A stretch of 64,000 nucleotides of DNA from an uncultured Bacteroidales bacterium (GTDB taxonomy: Bacteria > Bacteroidota > Bacteroidia > Bacteroidales > Paludibacteraceae), in the NCBI GenBank assembly GCA_902782665.1, contig CACZOA010000063.1:1-64000 (forward strand). The letters are read 5' to 3'. This document shows, piece by piece, positions 1-8,551 of the stretch; the stretch's first letter is position 1; every line of letters begins with the position of its first letter. The position numbers and the translations under genes were made by a program. A model generated the notes under the pieces. That model did no database searches. It saw only the letters and a list, made by a program, of their open reading frames with translations, and was not told the DNA's origin.

Positions 1-312
1 TTCGTCATAACCATAACCGCACAACTCTACGATATTGCCATTTACTGAAACAATACGCATACGTTTTGGAGCCATCTGAATATTATTTTTCCACAAAGGG
101 TGAATCCCATCAAGATTATACATAGTAACAGTATATCCCTCACCTCCTTCGATGTTTTTCTCAATCACAAAACGTCTATTACACCCATAATTATGACCTG
201 ATACATCCATCCCATTTTGGAAACGAATGTGGTCTGATGAATCAAAAGAAATATAGCCATTTGATGGGTGATTGTTTCCCTCAATAAGGTAGTTGATGAA
301 TTTTTCCTCCAT
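1..312 (-). CDS. Hypothetical protein, C-terminus beyond the window edge
   Basis: An open frame starts at an ATG at 312 and runs leftward off the window edge for 104 codons without a stop. The visible N-terminus starts MEEKFINYLIEGNNHPSNGY and continues with a polar, glycine- and aromatic-containing sequence. It has no signal peptide, lipobox or membrane segment, so it is probably cytoplasmic. I recognise no family. A weak -7-like TATTCTTG (383 to 376 on the minus strand) lies upstream. The frame is supported mainly by its uninterrupted length in an AT-rich region; the missing C-terminal part prevents any functional call. Confidence 0.5.
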   Translation of the reverse strand, partial: MEEKFINYLIEGNNHPSNGYISFDSSDHIRFQNGMDVSGHNYGCNRRFVIEKNIEGGEGYTVTMYNLDGIHPLWKNNIQMAPKRMRIVSVNGNIVELCGYGYDE

Positions 313-553
313 AAGATTTAGTAGTTTTTTTTGATTAATTTTTTTCTCTAAAATAAAAAATAATGCAGACAATTGCAAGAATAGAACGATAATTTTTGAT
401 ATTTATTATTTAGAGGTGTATAAAAACTCTATTTTCTGAATTTTGAACTATCAAAATGTCGGTAGATTTTTGAATTATCCCAAAATATTGCCGTTCCAGA
501 GACTTAACTGTAAGTGATTACTCTGAAACAGCTTTGTTGTACTAAAAAAGTGA

Positions 554-590
554 CAAAATGTAAGTTGAATAAATCAAGTTTTACATTTTG
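554..590. repeat. Inverted repeat CAAAATGTAA / TTACATTTTG
   Basis: Two perfect 10-bp arms (554-563 and 581-590) are separated by 17 bp. There is no T-tract on either side that would make it a standard terminator. It could be an operator-like site or a weak RNA hairpin; the function is unknown. Confidence 0.4.
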
Positions 591-709
591 ATACACCCTC
601 CATCTGTTAGTTCAACTAAAGTTTTCTTAAATAATGTATAATAAATAGGTGTGTATGAATATGGTTTAGCGGACAGCAATGAATTTTTATAATTCAGCCC
701 TGTAGATCT

Positions 710-736
710 AATTGGGTGGCGAAATGCCACCCAATT
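710..736 (-). terminator. Perfect 11-bp hairpin after the GH43 gene
   Basis: AATTGGGTGGC (710-720) pairs fully with GCCACCCAATT (726-736) around a GAAAT loop. It sits about 60 bp past the stop of the minus-strand GH43 gene, where a terminator is expected. Neither flank has a long T-tract, so it may instead act as an RNA-stabilising hairpin. Confidence 0.5.
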
Positions 737-794
737 CCTATTTATGTGTACTATTTTGTAATATGTTTCAAAATTCAAAAAGAAAAATCCTCTC

Positions 795-3611
795 TCACCC
801 CACCATCACCTTCTCCCCATTCACCACATACACTCCTCTTGGCAATACAATTTCTTTTCTGGCTCCTGCTTTTAGATTGAAATTTTCAAGCAGTTGTCCG
901 TTGATTGTCCAGACGCAGACAGTGATGTCGGAATCGGATAGTATGCCTATGCCATTCTGTATGTTGTAGACGTGGATGTTTTCATTATTGTCGTCGTCTA
1001 CGTTTATGTCCTTATATGCAGTAGGCTCAAATCCCATACTCTGCATCCATCTGTCGTAAGTGCCGTCGGATTCGTCGCTGATGGCTTCCATATCATATTT
1101 CTCGGAGTCAAAACAGAATGCGAACTGGCTGGATGTGGTTTTGGATGAACTGTTCAGACCTACCACACCATTGGCTGTCGGTGTCGCGCTGAAGTTCGTC
1201 AGGATGACGTTGCTGTTGTTGGCAGGAGACAGGTAGAAATAGCCGTCGTGTGTGCCGCTGTCTGTTATTTTCCATCGCTGAGATGGGGTGTTGCTGACTG
1301 GAGCCATTGTCAACTGTCCGTTTGTGACGTCGAGAGCCATATTTTTATCCTCGTCTGTCAACTTATAGAATCCGTCATCTGCCCTCGTCACTTTAAGCGA
1401 CAGATTGATGTCGTCATTGTCTTCCGTCAACTGCATCCTTCCGTCTTTCAACGACAAAATCCTGTTGGCATTTTTTGAAAGCAACACGTATGTGTTTCCA
1501 TCTTCAATCTTCGCCACTCGTCTGTAACGGTTGATCTTGTCGAAAATGGACAAATTCCAGTCTGAATAGAAACGTATGATCGGATATCCTGTACGCATAT
1601 CGATCGGCAACCATATATGCCATGACTCACCGACATTGGCATCTGAGAAATAGTCGCCTCCTTTCCATCTGTCTCCCATATAGATGTAGGCATCATAACG
1701 TCCTGGCACTTTGAAGACGTAATTGCTTTGCGAATGGTAGGTGGTGGCTTTCTCGTCGTCGACGCAAGGATTGCCCAAATCGTTCCATCCGCTCAACGGT
1801 AGCTGCGAGTATGACGAGTGGGCAGGGTTGGGATCCCAACCTGTACATCCTGATGTGATTGCCACGAATCGTTTGTGATACTTGAATATCGCTGGGGCTT
1901 CATACTGCTTCTGCACGAACATACGCTCCCACGTCGGCGATAAATCAAGGAAGTCGTTTGTCAGCAATGTACCATGCATGGTCATGTTCTCCTCCGCCGA
2001 ACCGAAATGGTAGCCGACCTTATAGTCGGGATCGAACATCAATGTCTGGTCTCGTGAGCCGGACGGTTGCTCGTCGCCACGCGGACGCATCGTCTTCACG
2101 AATGTATATGGACCTGTGATTTTGTCGCTGTAAAGGATGGCGACGCGAGATGCCGCATACCCAGAACCGTTTTCCCAGTGAACCCACATCACATATTTCC
2201 CTGTGTTCGGACAATAAATCACTTTCGGACGTTCAAGTGTACGCCCGTAGTTCATGTCCTGATAGTCGTTTCGTAATGGAACTTCAGGACATTTGTAAGC
2301 CATACATTCATATTTCCAGTTGTAAAGATCCGTGGATGTGTAGCAGACAATTCCGTTGCTCTTTACAGGATTCGCACGATAATTCTCGCCAAACCAATAA
2401 TACACGCCGTCTTTATAAAGCACACATCCTCCATGCGCATTGATGTGGTTGCCATCCGCGTCGTTCCAGTTCATTCCCAGTCGAAGTGCTGGACTGCCAA
2501 TGTGGAATTGTGAATATGGTTGTCCGAATTGTGAATCCACAGGTATCAGCATCCAATAATGTTTGCCGTCGGATCCGCTTTTGTCGCTATAGACTCCCTT
2601 GTTGTCGCTTGTGCCGTCGGTGCCAAGATATTTGCTGTTGGAAGAAAACTGTATTCTCACGTATTTGTCTTCATTCGGAGCGTAGGCAATCTTCAGATGA
2701 GCGGTCGAGTTGCTCGAAGAGTTTGCGAAATGGGTGTCGTATTCTCCCGTCGCATTCAGAAAATTATTTCCAGAAACACTTTTCAATGCGTATGTGCCGT
2801 CGGAAAGAGTCTCGATCGTAAATTGTTGCGACGCGTTGTATGCTGCATTCTTTATTACAGTATTGTTGTTGGAGTTTGTCAGAAAACGGTTGCTGGCGTG
2901 GACAACGTAGTATTTTTTGCCCGTGCTGAACGGAAGGTTACGGCTGTTGTTGTAGGCAGTGATCGCAGAATTCAATTCTTTTGTCGCCGCAACAATATCC
3001 GCTTGTGAAGATCCATTTTCCAAGGCTGTTTTAGCCTCATCTATGGCATCCATTAAAGATTTTCGAGCAGACGTAGGGAATTTTCCACCATCGTCTCCTT
3101 CTGAAGTGGACGCAAGTCTGTCTTCCGCTTTGTTTATAATGCCTTGTAGTCCGTCAGTCACCAGCACATTGGAAGAAGCCTCACGCAAAAACCAATAGTG
3201 GAGAGTCTCCTTTCCGTTTTTGTCCGAGTAGACGTTGCTGCCTGGAGCAATCGCGTCGGTACCTAAATAGAGATTATTATTTGCACATTTGAAACGGACA
3301 TATTCACCGCCGCATTCTTCAATAGAAAATTTGGCGACGTTGCCCGTACTTGAACTCAATTCTGTATCCCAATCGCCAGTTTTAGCGACATTTTTGTTTT
3401 GCGATACACTTTTGATGAAGTACGCATTGCCAGTAGCCGAAAACTGAAAGACTTGGCCGTTTGTGGCATCAAACGTATGAAGGTTAGGCCTGCCGTCTAC
3501 AGCGGAAAGCACCATTCCAGAGGAGTGGAAAATGTAGTATTTTTTGTTTGTGTCGAGAGCGTGAGCCAGTAAAGAGACGCAACTCAGTAGAGTAATCAAT
3601 AGTGTCTTCAT
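795..3611 (-). CDS. Secreted GH43 (subfamily 24-like) exo-beta-1,3-galactanase with beta-trefoil-like modules and T9SS tail
   Basis: 938 residues starting at the ATG at 3611, chosen because a signal peptide (MKTLLITLLSCVSLLAHA) follows at once; the frame extends 38 codons further upstream without coding character. Domains: beta-trefoil/ricin-like repeats at about 22-145 and 230-355, a FIVAR-like helical linker at about 155-225, a five-blade GH43 propeller at about 370-700, a ricin-like domain at about 705-850, and a C-terminal T9SS-type sorting region ending GVYVVNGEKVMVG. GH43_24 features are visible: NAHGG at 391, ERPKV (E460), EAPA (E571, presumed acid) and a Gln in HSQSN (Q628) where other GH43 enzymes use Asp. 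Members trim beta-1,3-galactan side chains of arabinogalactan. Location is presumably the cell surface or outside. The exact substrate is inferred from motifs only. Confidence 0.8.
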   Translation of the reverse strand: MKTLLITLLSCVSLLAHALDTNKKYYIFHSSGMVLSAVDGRPNLHTFDATNGQVFQFSATGNAYFIKSVSQNKNVAKTGDWDTELSSSTGNVAKFSIEECGGEYVRFKCANNNLYLGTDAIAPGSNVYSDKNGKETLHYWFLREASSNVLVTDGLQGIINKAEDRLASTSEGDDGGKFPTSARKSLMDAIDEAKTALENGSSQADIVAATKELNSAITAYNNSRNLPFSTGKKYYVVHASNRFLTNSNNNTVIKNAAYNASQQFTIETLSDGTYALKSVSGNNFLNATGEYDTHFANSSSNSTAHLKIAYAPNEDKYVRIQFSSNSKYLGTDGTSDNKGVYSDKSGSDGKHYWMLIPVDSQFGQPYSQFHIGSPALRLGMNWNDADGNHINAHGGCVLYKDGVYYWFGENYRANPVKSNGIVCYTSTDLYNWKYECMAYKCPEVPLRNDYQDMNYGRTLERPKVIYCPNTGKYVMWVHWENGSGYAASRVAILYSDKITGPYTFVKTMRPRGDEQPSGSRDQTLMFDPDYKVGYHFGSAEENMTMHGTLLTNDFLDLSPTWERMFVQKQYEAPAIFKYHKRFVAITSGCTGWDPNPAHSSYSQLPLSGWNDLGNPCVDDEKATTYHSQSNYVFKVPGRYDAYIYMGDRWKGGDYFSDANVGESWHIWLPIDMRTGYPIIRFYSDWNLSIFDKINRYRRVAKIEDGNTYVLLSKNANRILSLKDGRMQLTEDNDDINLSLKVTRADDGFYKLTDEDKNMALDVTNGQLTMAPVSNTPSQRWKITDSGTHDGYFYLSPANNSNVILTNFSATPTANGVVGLNSSSKTTSSQFAFCFDSEKYDMEAISDESDGTYDRWMQSMGFEPTAYKDINVDDDNNENIHVYNIQNGIGILSDSDITVCVWTINGQLLENFNLKAGARKEIVLPRGVYVVNGEKVMVG

Positions 3612-3788
3612 AATAGAATCATGTGTTATCATGTCGCTAAGATATAGAGTTTTGCAGATATAAAGAAGATGATGAGGCAAAAAAATAATTAGAACAGAAT
3701 AAGTATCTTGTGGAAATTCGTACACGTGCTTTAATAAGATATAGAATACCTAAATACTATTCAATAAACATCCTTGCCTTTTACGACA

Positions 3789-3853
3789 GCTCGTTCTTAC
3801 GAACTCGCGGAAGTGGGAGGACGGTTAGGGCGTTTCGCCCTTAACAATCCTCA
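3789..3853 (+). repeat. Dispersed two-hairpin intergenic repeat, copy 1
   Basis: The pattern is CTCG-TTC-TTAC-GAA-CTCGC, a purine-rich spacer ending GGGAGG, then GTTAGGGCG-TTT-CGCCCTTAAC and AATCCTCA. The first stem is GTTC/GAAC and the second GGGCG/CGCCC. Related copies lie at 48853-48915 and 53045-53109, in the same orientation. It resembles REP-type elements, that is, small non-autonomous repeats between genes. Confidence 0.75.
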
Positions 3854-3936
3854 TATTGATCGCATAATGTTGCTCTGCCATAAAATGTTTTGCTTAAAAA
3901 TAAATGTTTTTTATGATTGTATTAAATACTTTCTTG

Positions 3937-3944
3937 TATTTTTG
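3937..3944 (+). promoter_or_regulatory. -7 element TATTTTTG
   Basis: Exact match to the Bacteroidota TAnnTTTG, placed about 50 bp before the lipoprotein start at 3995. No clear -33 TTTG is seen at the right spacing. Confidence 0.5.
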
Positions 3945-3994
3945 TTGGCGTCTTCATTATGAGGATGTATAAAATAAATCTAAAAACTATATTT

Positions 3995-4690
3995 ATGAAT
4001 AGACTATTCCGCTATTTAATGATGTCTGTGCTAGCTCTTTGTACAGCAGGTTTTGTGTCGTGTGGAGACGACGATGACAATGATGATGCGAAATCGAATG
4101 ATGTGACAAATGGATTGACTGGATCCAAGACATCGCCAGCAGAAATTTCTGGCAACAAATGGGTAATCAACTGGCAAAACTCGAAAGCTTATGCTGAGAT
4201 GAATGGCATGAAAGGTGAGACTGTAATGGAAGAAGATGGCATAAACGGATTGTTCTTGACAGAGATGAAATTCTATAGTGATGGCACAATGGATTGTGCA
4301 ATTGACACACTTAAATCCAAAGGAACATATTCAATAGATGGCTTTGAGTTCACGTCTACTTATGACATCCTTTTGCATGTTGAAAATTGGGATTCAGATG
4401 GAAATACGCAGGAGTCGTATAAAAGAAAAAGTTTCACATTTAAGAAGGGTGCTGATCTGTCTGATTGTTTGTACGGAGAATTGGAAACTTCTGAAGCACC
4501 TATGACGTATAATATCACTAAATATGAAATTTCTAAGACGGACAATAAGTTGTTCGTTACTATGGTGGTAAATATGGGATATAACCTTGATGTTGATACT
4601 GGAGATATGGGAGAATGGGGCGGAATGTTCGATAATTTGATGAAATCCAAAAAAGAGATCTCGTATTATCTCGTTTATGACAAAAAATAA
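3995..4690 (+). CDS. Lipoprotein of unknown function, lipocalin-like size
   Basis: 231 residues from the ATG at 3995. This start is chosen because a lipoprotein signal follows (MNRLFRYLMMSVLALCTAGFVSC, lipobox ending at the Cys); an in-frame upstream ATG at 3959 region would bury the signal. After the Cys comes an acidic stretch GDDDDNDDAK, a common export signal for surface lipoproteins in Bacteroidota. The rest alternates short beta-strand-like segments (KWVINWQNSKAY, MKFYSDGTMDCAI, GTYSIDGFEF), which suggests a small beta-barrel such as a lipocalin-like domain. No catalytic motif is evident. Its own promoter and the terminator at 4710 make it a single-gene unit. Confidence 0.75.
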   Translation: MNRLFRYLMMSVLALCTAGFVSCGDDDDNDDAKSNDVTNGLTGSKTSPAEISGNKWVINWQNSKAYAEMNGMKGETVMEEDGINGLFLTEMKFYSDGTMDCAIDTLKSKGTYSIDGFEFTSTYDILLHVENWDSDGNTQESYKRKSFTFKKGADLSDCLYGELETSEAPMTYNITKYEISKTDNKLFVTMVVNMGYNLDVDTGDMGEWGGMFDNLMKSKKEISYYLVYDKK

Positions 4691-4709
4691 TCACTGTTTA
4701 TGAGATATG

Positions 4710-4746
4710 TCGCCGGAGAGCAAATGCTTTCCGGCGATTTTTGTTT
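4710..4746 (+). terminator. Rho-independent terminator
   Basis: TCGCCGGA and TTCCGGCGA arms enclose a short loop and are followed by TTTTTGTTT. It lies directly after the lipoprotein gene ending at 4690. Confidence 0.85.
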
Positions 4747-4786
4747 CTATGACGGACACTATTTACAATGAATGGAAAATAATTGT

Positions 4787-4794
4787 TAACTTTG
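4787..4794 (+). promoter_or_regulatory. -7 element TAACTTTG
   Basis: Exact TAnnTTTG match, 20 bp before the ATG at 4815. This predicts a short 5' leader of about 14 nt. Confidence 0.65.
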
Positions 4795-4814
4795 CAGTCC
4801 AAATAATTTGAAAA

Positions 4815-6851
4815 ATGACGAACACTAAGTCAACACCTACTGAACTTGGTACTGAACCGATACCTCAGTTACTGTTCAAATATGCTGTGCCAGCCATCAT
4901 ATCGATGGTTGTGGCATCTTTATACAATATCATCGACTCCATTTTCATCGGTCATATTCCGAACGATGGACCTCGCTGTATCACGGCATTGGCTATCGCA
5001 TTCCCGTTGATGAATCTGTCAGCGGCATTTGGCTCGCTTGTGGGAGCTGGAGGTTCGACGCTGGTGTCTATCAAACTTGGTCAGAAAGATTATCCGTCGG
5101 CAAACAAGGTGCTTGGAAATGTGACGACACTGAATGTCATTATCGGTATCGTCATAATGGTGTTAGGTCTGTTTTTCTTGGACGAGATTTTGGTTTTGTT
5201 CGGAGCCAGTGACGAGACTATTGCTCCAGCACGTGATTTTATGACGGTGCTGTTGATTGGAAACGTCTTGACTCACCTGTTCTTTGGCCTCAACCATGTG
5301 ATGCGAAGCAGTGGTAATCCAAGAAAAGCGATGCTTACCACTATTCTAACAGTGGTGCTCAACATTATTCTTGCCCCATTGTTCATTTATCAGTTCGAAT
5401 GGGGAATAAAGGGAGCCGCGCTTGCTACAATCACTGCACAGACAATTTCATTGATTGTGATCTGTCATCATTTCTACAGTGGCAAGGACGTCTTGACATT
5501 CTCAATCCCGGATTTCAAATTACAGAAGCATATTGTGAAGAATATCTTCGCAATCGGAATAGCACCATTCACACTTAATGCATGCGCTTGTCTTGTGACT
5601 ATGATGCTCAACAATACACTCTACAAATATGGAGGAGACAATGCCATTGGAGCGTATGGTATCTGCAACCGAGTTATTTTGGTGGCGGCTCAGGTGGTGT
5701 TCGGATTCAATCAGGCTATGCAGCCGATTGCCGGATATAATTTTGGAGCACAATTGGTTAACCGTGTGGATAAAGTGTTGAAGATGACGGTGTTGTGCGC
5801 CACTTGTGTCATGGTGTTCATGTGGGTGTCGTGTGAAGTTTTTGCCGACAATATTGTATCCATCTTTGTGAATCAGGAAGAGAGCAACGCTCAGGCATTG
5901 ATAGAAGCGGCTTCGCATGGATTGCGTATCGTAGTGATGATGATGCCGATTGTGGGATTCCAGATGGTGGTTGCTAACTTTTTCCAGAGTATCGGCAGGG
6001 CTCCAGTATCATTGTTTATGAGCTCAGTACGTCAGCTAATCTATCTTATCCCACTTGTATGGCTGTTGCCACAGAAGTTTGGACTTGATGGAGTTTGGTT
6101 TGCGATGCCTGTATCCGACACACTTTCCGCGATTACAGCTGCGATTGTATTGAAACTGCAGTATAAGAAATCATTGATGTTGCCAAGCAAGGAACCTAAA
6201 GTTGCGGAAGTGGAGAAGAATACAGATGACAATCATGTGGTGATCAGCATCGGACGACAGTTTGGAGCTGGAGGAAGATATATCGGAAAACTTATAGCCA
6301 ACCATTACGGTATCAAGTATTATGATAGCGAATTGCTGGTAGAGGCCGCTAAGGATATGGGCTTCGCACCTGAGATATTTGCAAAAGCGGATGAAGTACC
6401 GTCGATGCAAAACACATTGGATAGATTGGCTGACTTATCGTCGCCGAACACAAGCGAGTCTGTGCTTTCCGGAGCCAACCTATTCAAAGCACAGAGCGAG
6501 ACAATGCAAAGAATCGCAGACACAGAGAGTTGTGTGATTGTGGGAAGAGCATCCGACTATGTGCTAAGAGAGAGAAAAGATGTGGTGACATTTTTCTTGA
6601 GCGCACCGATGGAGTTCCGTGCGGAAAACATTGCGGAACGTCATAAAATCGACATCAAGAAAGCCAAAAAATTGGTTGAGGAACGGGAGACCGCTCGAAA
6701 AGAGTATTACGATTATTATACGGGAAAAGAGTGGGGAGATTCCAAAGGTTATGACCTCTGTGTCGATGTGTCGAAATTGGGATTTGAGAAGACTGCGGAA
6801 ATGATGATTGCCTTTATCGACTCCGTTTTTAGCAAAAAAGCGGAAAAATAG
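4815..6851 (+). CDS. MATE-family efflux transporter fused to a cytidylate-kinase-like domain
   Basis: 678 residues in one uninterrupted frame. Residues 1 to about 455 form a MATE/NorM-like multidrug and toxin extrusion transporter with about 12 hydrophobic segments; it begins with the typical LLFKYAVPAIISMVVASLYN and holds GLNHVMRSSGNPRKAM. MATE proteins expel cations or drugs across the inner membrane using a Na+ or H+ gradient. A short polar linker (about 456-470) leads into a soluble domain at about 472-678 that begins VVISIGRQFGAGGRYIGKL. This is the nucleoside-kinase-like P-loop of the cytidylate-kinase-like family (PF13189 type), with GRASDYVLRE and a lid-like EERETARKEYYDYYTG segment. 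It would face the cytoplasm. Whether it phosphorylates CMP or only senses nucleotides is unknown. Confidence 0.85.
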   Translation: MTNTKSTPTELGTEPIPQLLFKYAVPAIISMVVASLYNIIDSIFIGHIPNDGPRCITALAIAFPLMNLSAAFGSLVGAGGSTLVSIKLGQKDYPSANKVLGNVTTLNVIIGIVIMVLGLFFLDEILVLFGASDETIAPARDFMTVLLIGNVLTHLFFGLNHVMRSSGNPRKAMLTTILTVVLNIILAPLFIYQFEWGIKGAALATITAQTISLIVICHHFYSGKDVLTFSIPDFKLQKHIVKNIFAIGIAPFTLNACACLVTMMLNNTLYKYGGDNAIGAYGICNRVILVAAQVVFGFNQAMQPIAGYNFGAQLVNRVDKVLKMTVLCATCVMVFMWVSCEVFADNIVSIFVNQEESNAQALIEAASHGLRIVVMMMPIVGFQMVVANFFQSIGRAPVSLFMSSVRQLIYLIPLVWLLPQKFGLDGVWFAMPVSDTLSAITAAIVLKLQYKKSLMLPSKEPKVAEVEKNTDDNHVVISIGRQFGAGGRYIGKLIANHYGIKYYDSELLVEAAKDMGFAPEIFAKADEVPSMQNTLDRLADLSSPNTSESVLSGANLFKAQSETMQRIADTESCVIVGRASDYVLRERKDVVTFFLSAPMEFRAENIAERHKIDIKKAKKLVEERETARKEYYDYYTGKEWGDSKGYDLCVDVSKLGFEKTAEMMIAFIDSVFSKKAEK

Positions 6852-6874
6852 GATAGATTTTTCATTCTAATATT

Positions 6875-6882
6875 TATATTTG
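6875..6882 (+). promoter_or_regulatory. -7 element TATATTTG
   Basis: Exact TAnnTTTG match ending 18 bp before the rimM ATG, giving a short leader. It indicates that rimM starts a new transcription unit after the MATE fusion gene. Confidence 0.6.
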
Positions 6883-6900
6883 TAGCTCAACGCAATATAG

Positions 6901-7461
6901 ATGATTACGAAGGACGATATAATTGAAGTTGGATATGTAAGTAAAACGCATGGTTTATCAGGCAATCTGGAGGTTGTGATTACTGTTGATTGGCTTGATG
7001 AGTTGGGTGTGGATTTTATTTTCATCGATATAGACGGATGTTATATTCCGTTCCGTATTGCAGAAGAGAGGACAAAGAACAGTGGACGACTTCTAAAGCT
7101 CGACAATATTGACACCAAAGAAGAAGCGGAACGCCTAATTGGCGCGACGGTATACCTTTCTGCAGAAGATGTTGATGAGGAAACCTTGGCAGAAGCGGAA
7201 GGTGTGGATTATGAAGGGTACACAATCTACGATGCAAGTGGAGAAAGAATAGGAGTCATCGACTATGTCGATTATGATACCGAAAACGTTTTGTTCTGCC
7301 TTGATACAACGGACTCTGCAGGATTCCAGATTATGATTCCAGCGGTAGACGACTTTATCGTAGAGATAGATGATGACAAGCAAACCATAGTTATGGATAT
7401 TCCAGACGGGCTGCTGGAATTGAATACGGGCGGGGCTTGCGTTGAAGACGAAGATGATTAA
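6901..7461 (+). CDS. rimM: Ribosome maturation factor RimM
   Basis: 186 residues. RimM binds ribosomal protein S19 and assists maturation of the 30S subunit head. The N-terminal beta-barrel starts with the family pattern IIEVGYVSKTHGLSGNLEV (residues 5-23) and ends near GATVYLSAEDV. The C-terminal PRC-barrel part includes GYTIYDASGERIGVI and the MIPAVDDFIVEIDDDKQTIV motif followed by the conserved DIPDGLLEL ending. Length matches the family (about 170-190). The next gene begins 22 bp after its stop, or overlaps it if an upstream start is used, so the two are probably co-transcribed. Confidence 0.93.
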   Translation: MITKDDIIEVGYVSKTHGLSGNLEVVITVDWLDELGVDFIFIDIDGCYIPFRIAEERTKNSGRLLKLDNIDTKEEAERLIGATVYLSAEDVDEETLAEAEGVDYEGYTIYDASGERIGVIDYVDYDTENVLFCLDTTDSAGFQIMIPAVDDFIVEIDDDKQTIVMDIPDGLLELNTGGACVEDEDD

Positions 7462-7483
7462 AACCTTAATAATGGTTTTGAGT

Positions 7484-8551
7484 ATGCGTATAGTTAACAA
7501 TATAAAGACGCTTTATGCGATGATAGTTATGCTTGGAGCTGTAGGGTGTGCCCCACAGACCGAGTTTGAAGTGGCTACATGGCACGGATTCAAACAGTGC
7601 GCTATATCATATACCATGGAAGATAGCTACGACAATCAGTTCACAACGGCTTTGCCGATATTCTACGAACATGATTATCCATGCACGTTCTTTGTGACTA
7701 CACGTTGGTGTGACAGGACAAAGTGGGATGCTTTGCGTGTCGCAACGACAGAAAAGGGATGTGAGGTAGGCAGCCATACTGTAGACCATGCAGTGTATGA
7801 CACATTATCGAAAGAGCGTCAGAAACAGGACATACTTGATGCTAACGCAAGAATCAATGTCAAGTTGCCGATGTATAAGTGTAACACATTTGCTTATACC
7901 GACTGTGTCGTGGGAGACACAAGCATCATAAGCAAACATTATTTTGCGGCTCGAGGTTGTCATGGATATGTGGAGCGTGCGACTCCAAGTGATTATTTGA
8001 ATATAAGTTCTATAATGTGCGGCTCAAATGAAGCTGTGAGAACTCTTGATGATTTCATATATGCATTCAACACTGCAAGAAGCAGCGGTGGTTGGTGTAT
8101 TTTTTCATTGTATGATATCGATGATGGAGCAGGCTATTCTCCATTGTCTTCTAAAGTGTTGAGACAGAGTCTCGACTATTTGAAGGAACAAGAGAAATCA
8201 AATTCATTCTGGGTCACTACATTCAAGAATGCGGCAAAGTATTCTAAAGAGCGTGATAGAGCGGTGGCAACAGTTGAAAATGATAAAATGAAGAGTGATG
8301 ACAGTAGAATGCCGAAAGTTACGGATAACAACAAACTGATAATCTCATTAGAGGATGGTTTGGATGATGAATTATACGACATTCCTTTGACATTACGATG
8401 CCCGTTGCCATTTGGATGGAAAGAGGTAGAGGTGCTTCAAAATGAGGTAGTGATAAAGTCTGAAATCAAAACTATCAATGGCTGCAAATATATCATTTTC
8501 GATGCTGTGCCGGATGGAAACAAAAAGATATATTTAATAAACCTAGGATAA
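7484..8551 (+). CDS. Lipoprotein with NodB-type polysaccharide deacetylase domain
   Basis: 355 residues from the ATG at 7484. An in-frame ATG at 7442 overlapping rimM is possible, but 7484 gives a proper lipoprotein signal (MRIVNNIKTLYAMIVMLGAVGC). The domain at about 35-240 carries NodB motifs: catalytic Asp in SYTMEDSYDN, metal-binding histidines in SHTVDH, and TFFVTTRW. Enzymes of this fold remove N- or O-acetyl groups from cell-wall or plant polysaccharides such as peptidoglycan, chitin or acetylxylan. The substrate cannot be told. The C-terminal 75 residues look like a small beta-sandwich (ISLEDGLDDELYDIPLTLR). Its stop overlaps the next ATG (TAATG), implying translational coupling to the redox protein downstream. 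Confidence 0.75.
   Translation: MRIVNNIKTLYAMIVMLGAVGCAPQTEFEVATWHGFKQCAISYTMEDSYDNQFTTALPIFYEHDYPCTFFVTTRWCDRTKWDALRVATTEKGCEVGSHTVDHAVYDTLSKERQKQDILDANARINVKLPMYKCNTFAYTDCVVGDTSIISKHYFAARGCHGYVERATPSDYLNISSIMCGSNEAVRTLDDFIYAFNTARSSGGWCIFSLYDIDDGAGYSPLSSKVLRQSLDYLKEQEKSNSFWVTTFKNAAKYSKERDRAVATVENDKMKSDDSRMPKVTDNNKLIISLEDGLDDELYDIPLTLRCPLPFGWKEVEVLQNEVVIKSEIKTINGCKYIIFDAVPDGNKKIYLINLG

Larger units (their letters stand above)
313..794. other. Intergenic region, about 480 bp, AT-rich
   Basis: No convincing gene. It separates two minus-strand genes. It holds a 10-bp inverted repeat at 554-590 and a perfect hairpin at 710-736, listed separately. The remainder is AT-rich with no clear promoter apart from the weak element noted for the gene ending at the window edge. 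Confidence 0.6.
3612..3994. other. Intergenic region, 383 bp, divergent
   Basis: This is the region between the divergent GH43 gene (minus) and a lipoprotein gene (plus). It must hold both promoters. A -7 element for the plus-strand gene (3937-3944) and one copy of a dispersed hairpin repeat (3789-3853) are visible. An apparent 62-codon frame at 3774-3962 runs through the repeat and is not considered a gene. Confidence 0.6.

Noticed and set aside
581..778. 65-codon minus-strand frame MNFETYYKIVHINRNW...
   Set aside because: It covers both the inverted repeat arm at 581-590 and the perfect hairpin at 710-736, has no recognisable motif and no promoter. More likely chance in AT-rich DNA.
2559..3008. 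149-codon plus-strand frame opposite the GH43 gene
   Set aside because: Antisense to a well-supported secreted enzyme; it is a shadow caused by the codon bias of the real gene.
3774..3962. 62-codon plus-strand frame between the divergent genes
   Set aside because: It is read through the dispersed two-hairpin repeat and through the -7 element of the next gene.
4815..6851. Frameshift or assembly join producing the MATE-kinase fusion
   Set aside because: The frame is continuous and a normal polar linker joins the parts, with consistent base composition. No internal stop or start signal was seen, so a real fusion is more likely.
6852..6900. Riboswitch or attenuator before rimM
   Set aside because: The gap is only 49 bp and is filled by a promoter and short leader; no structure is visible.
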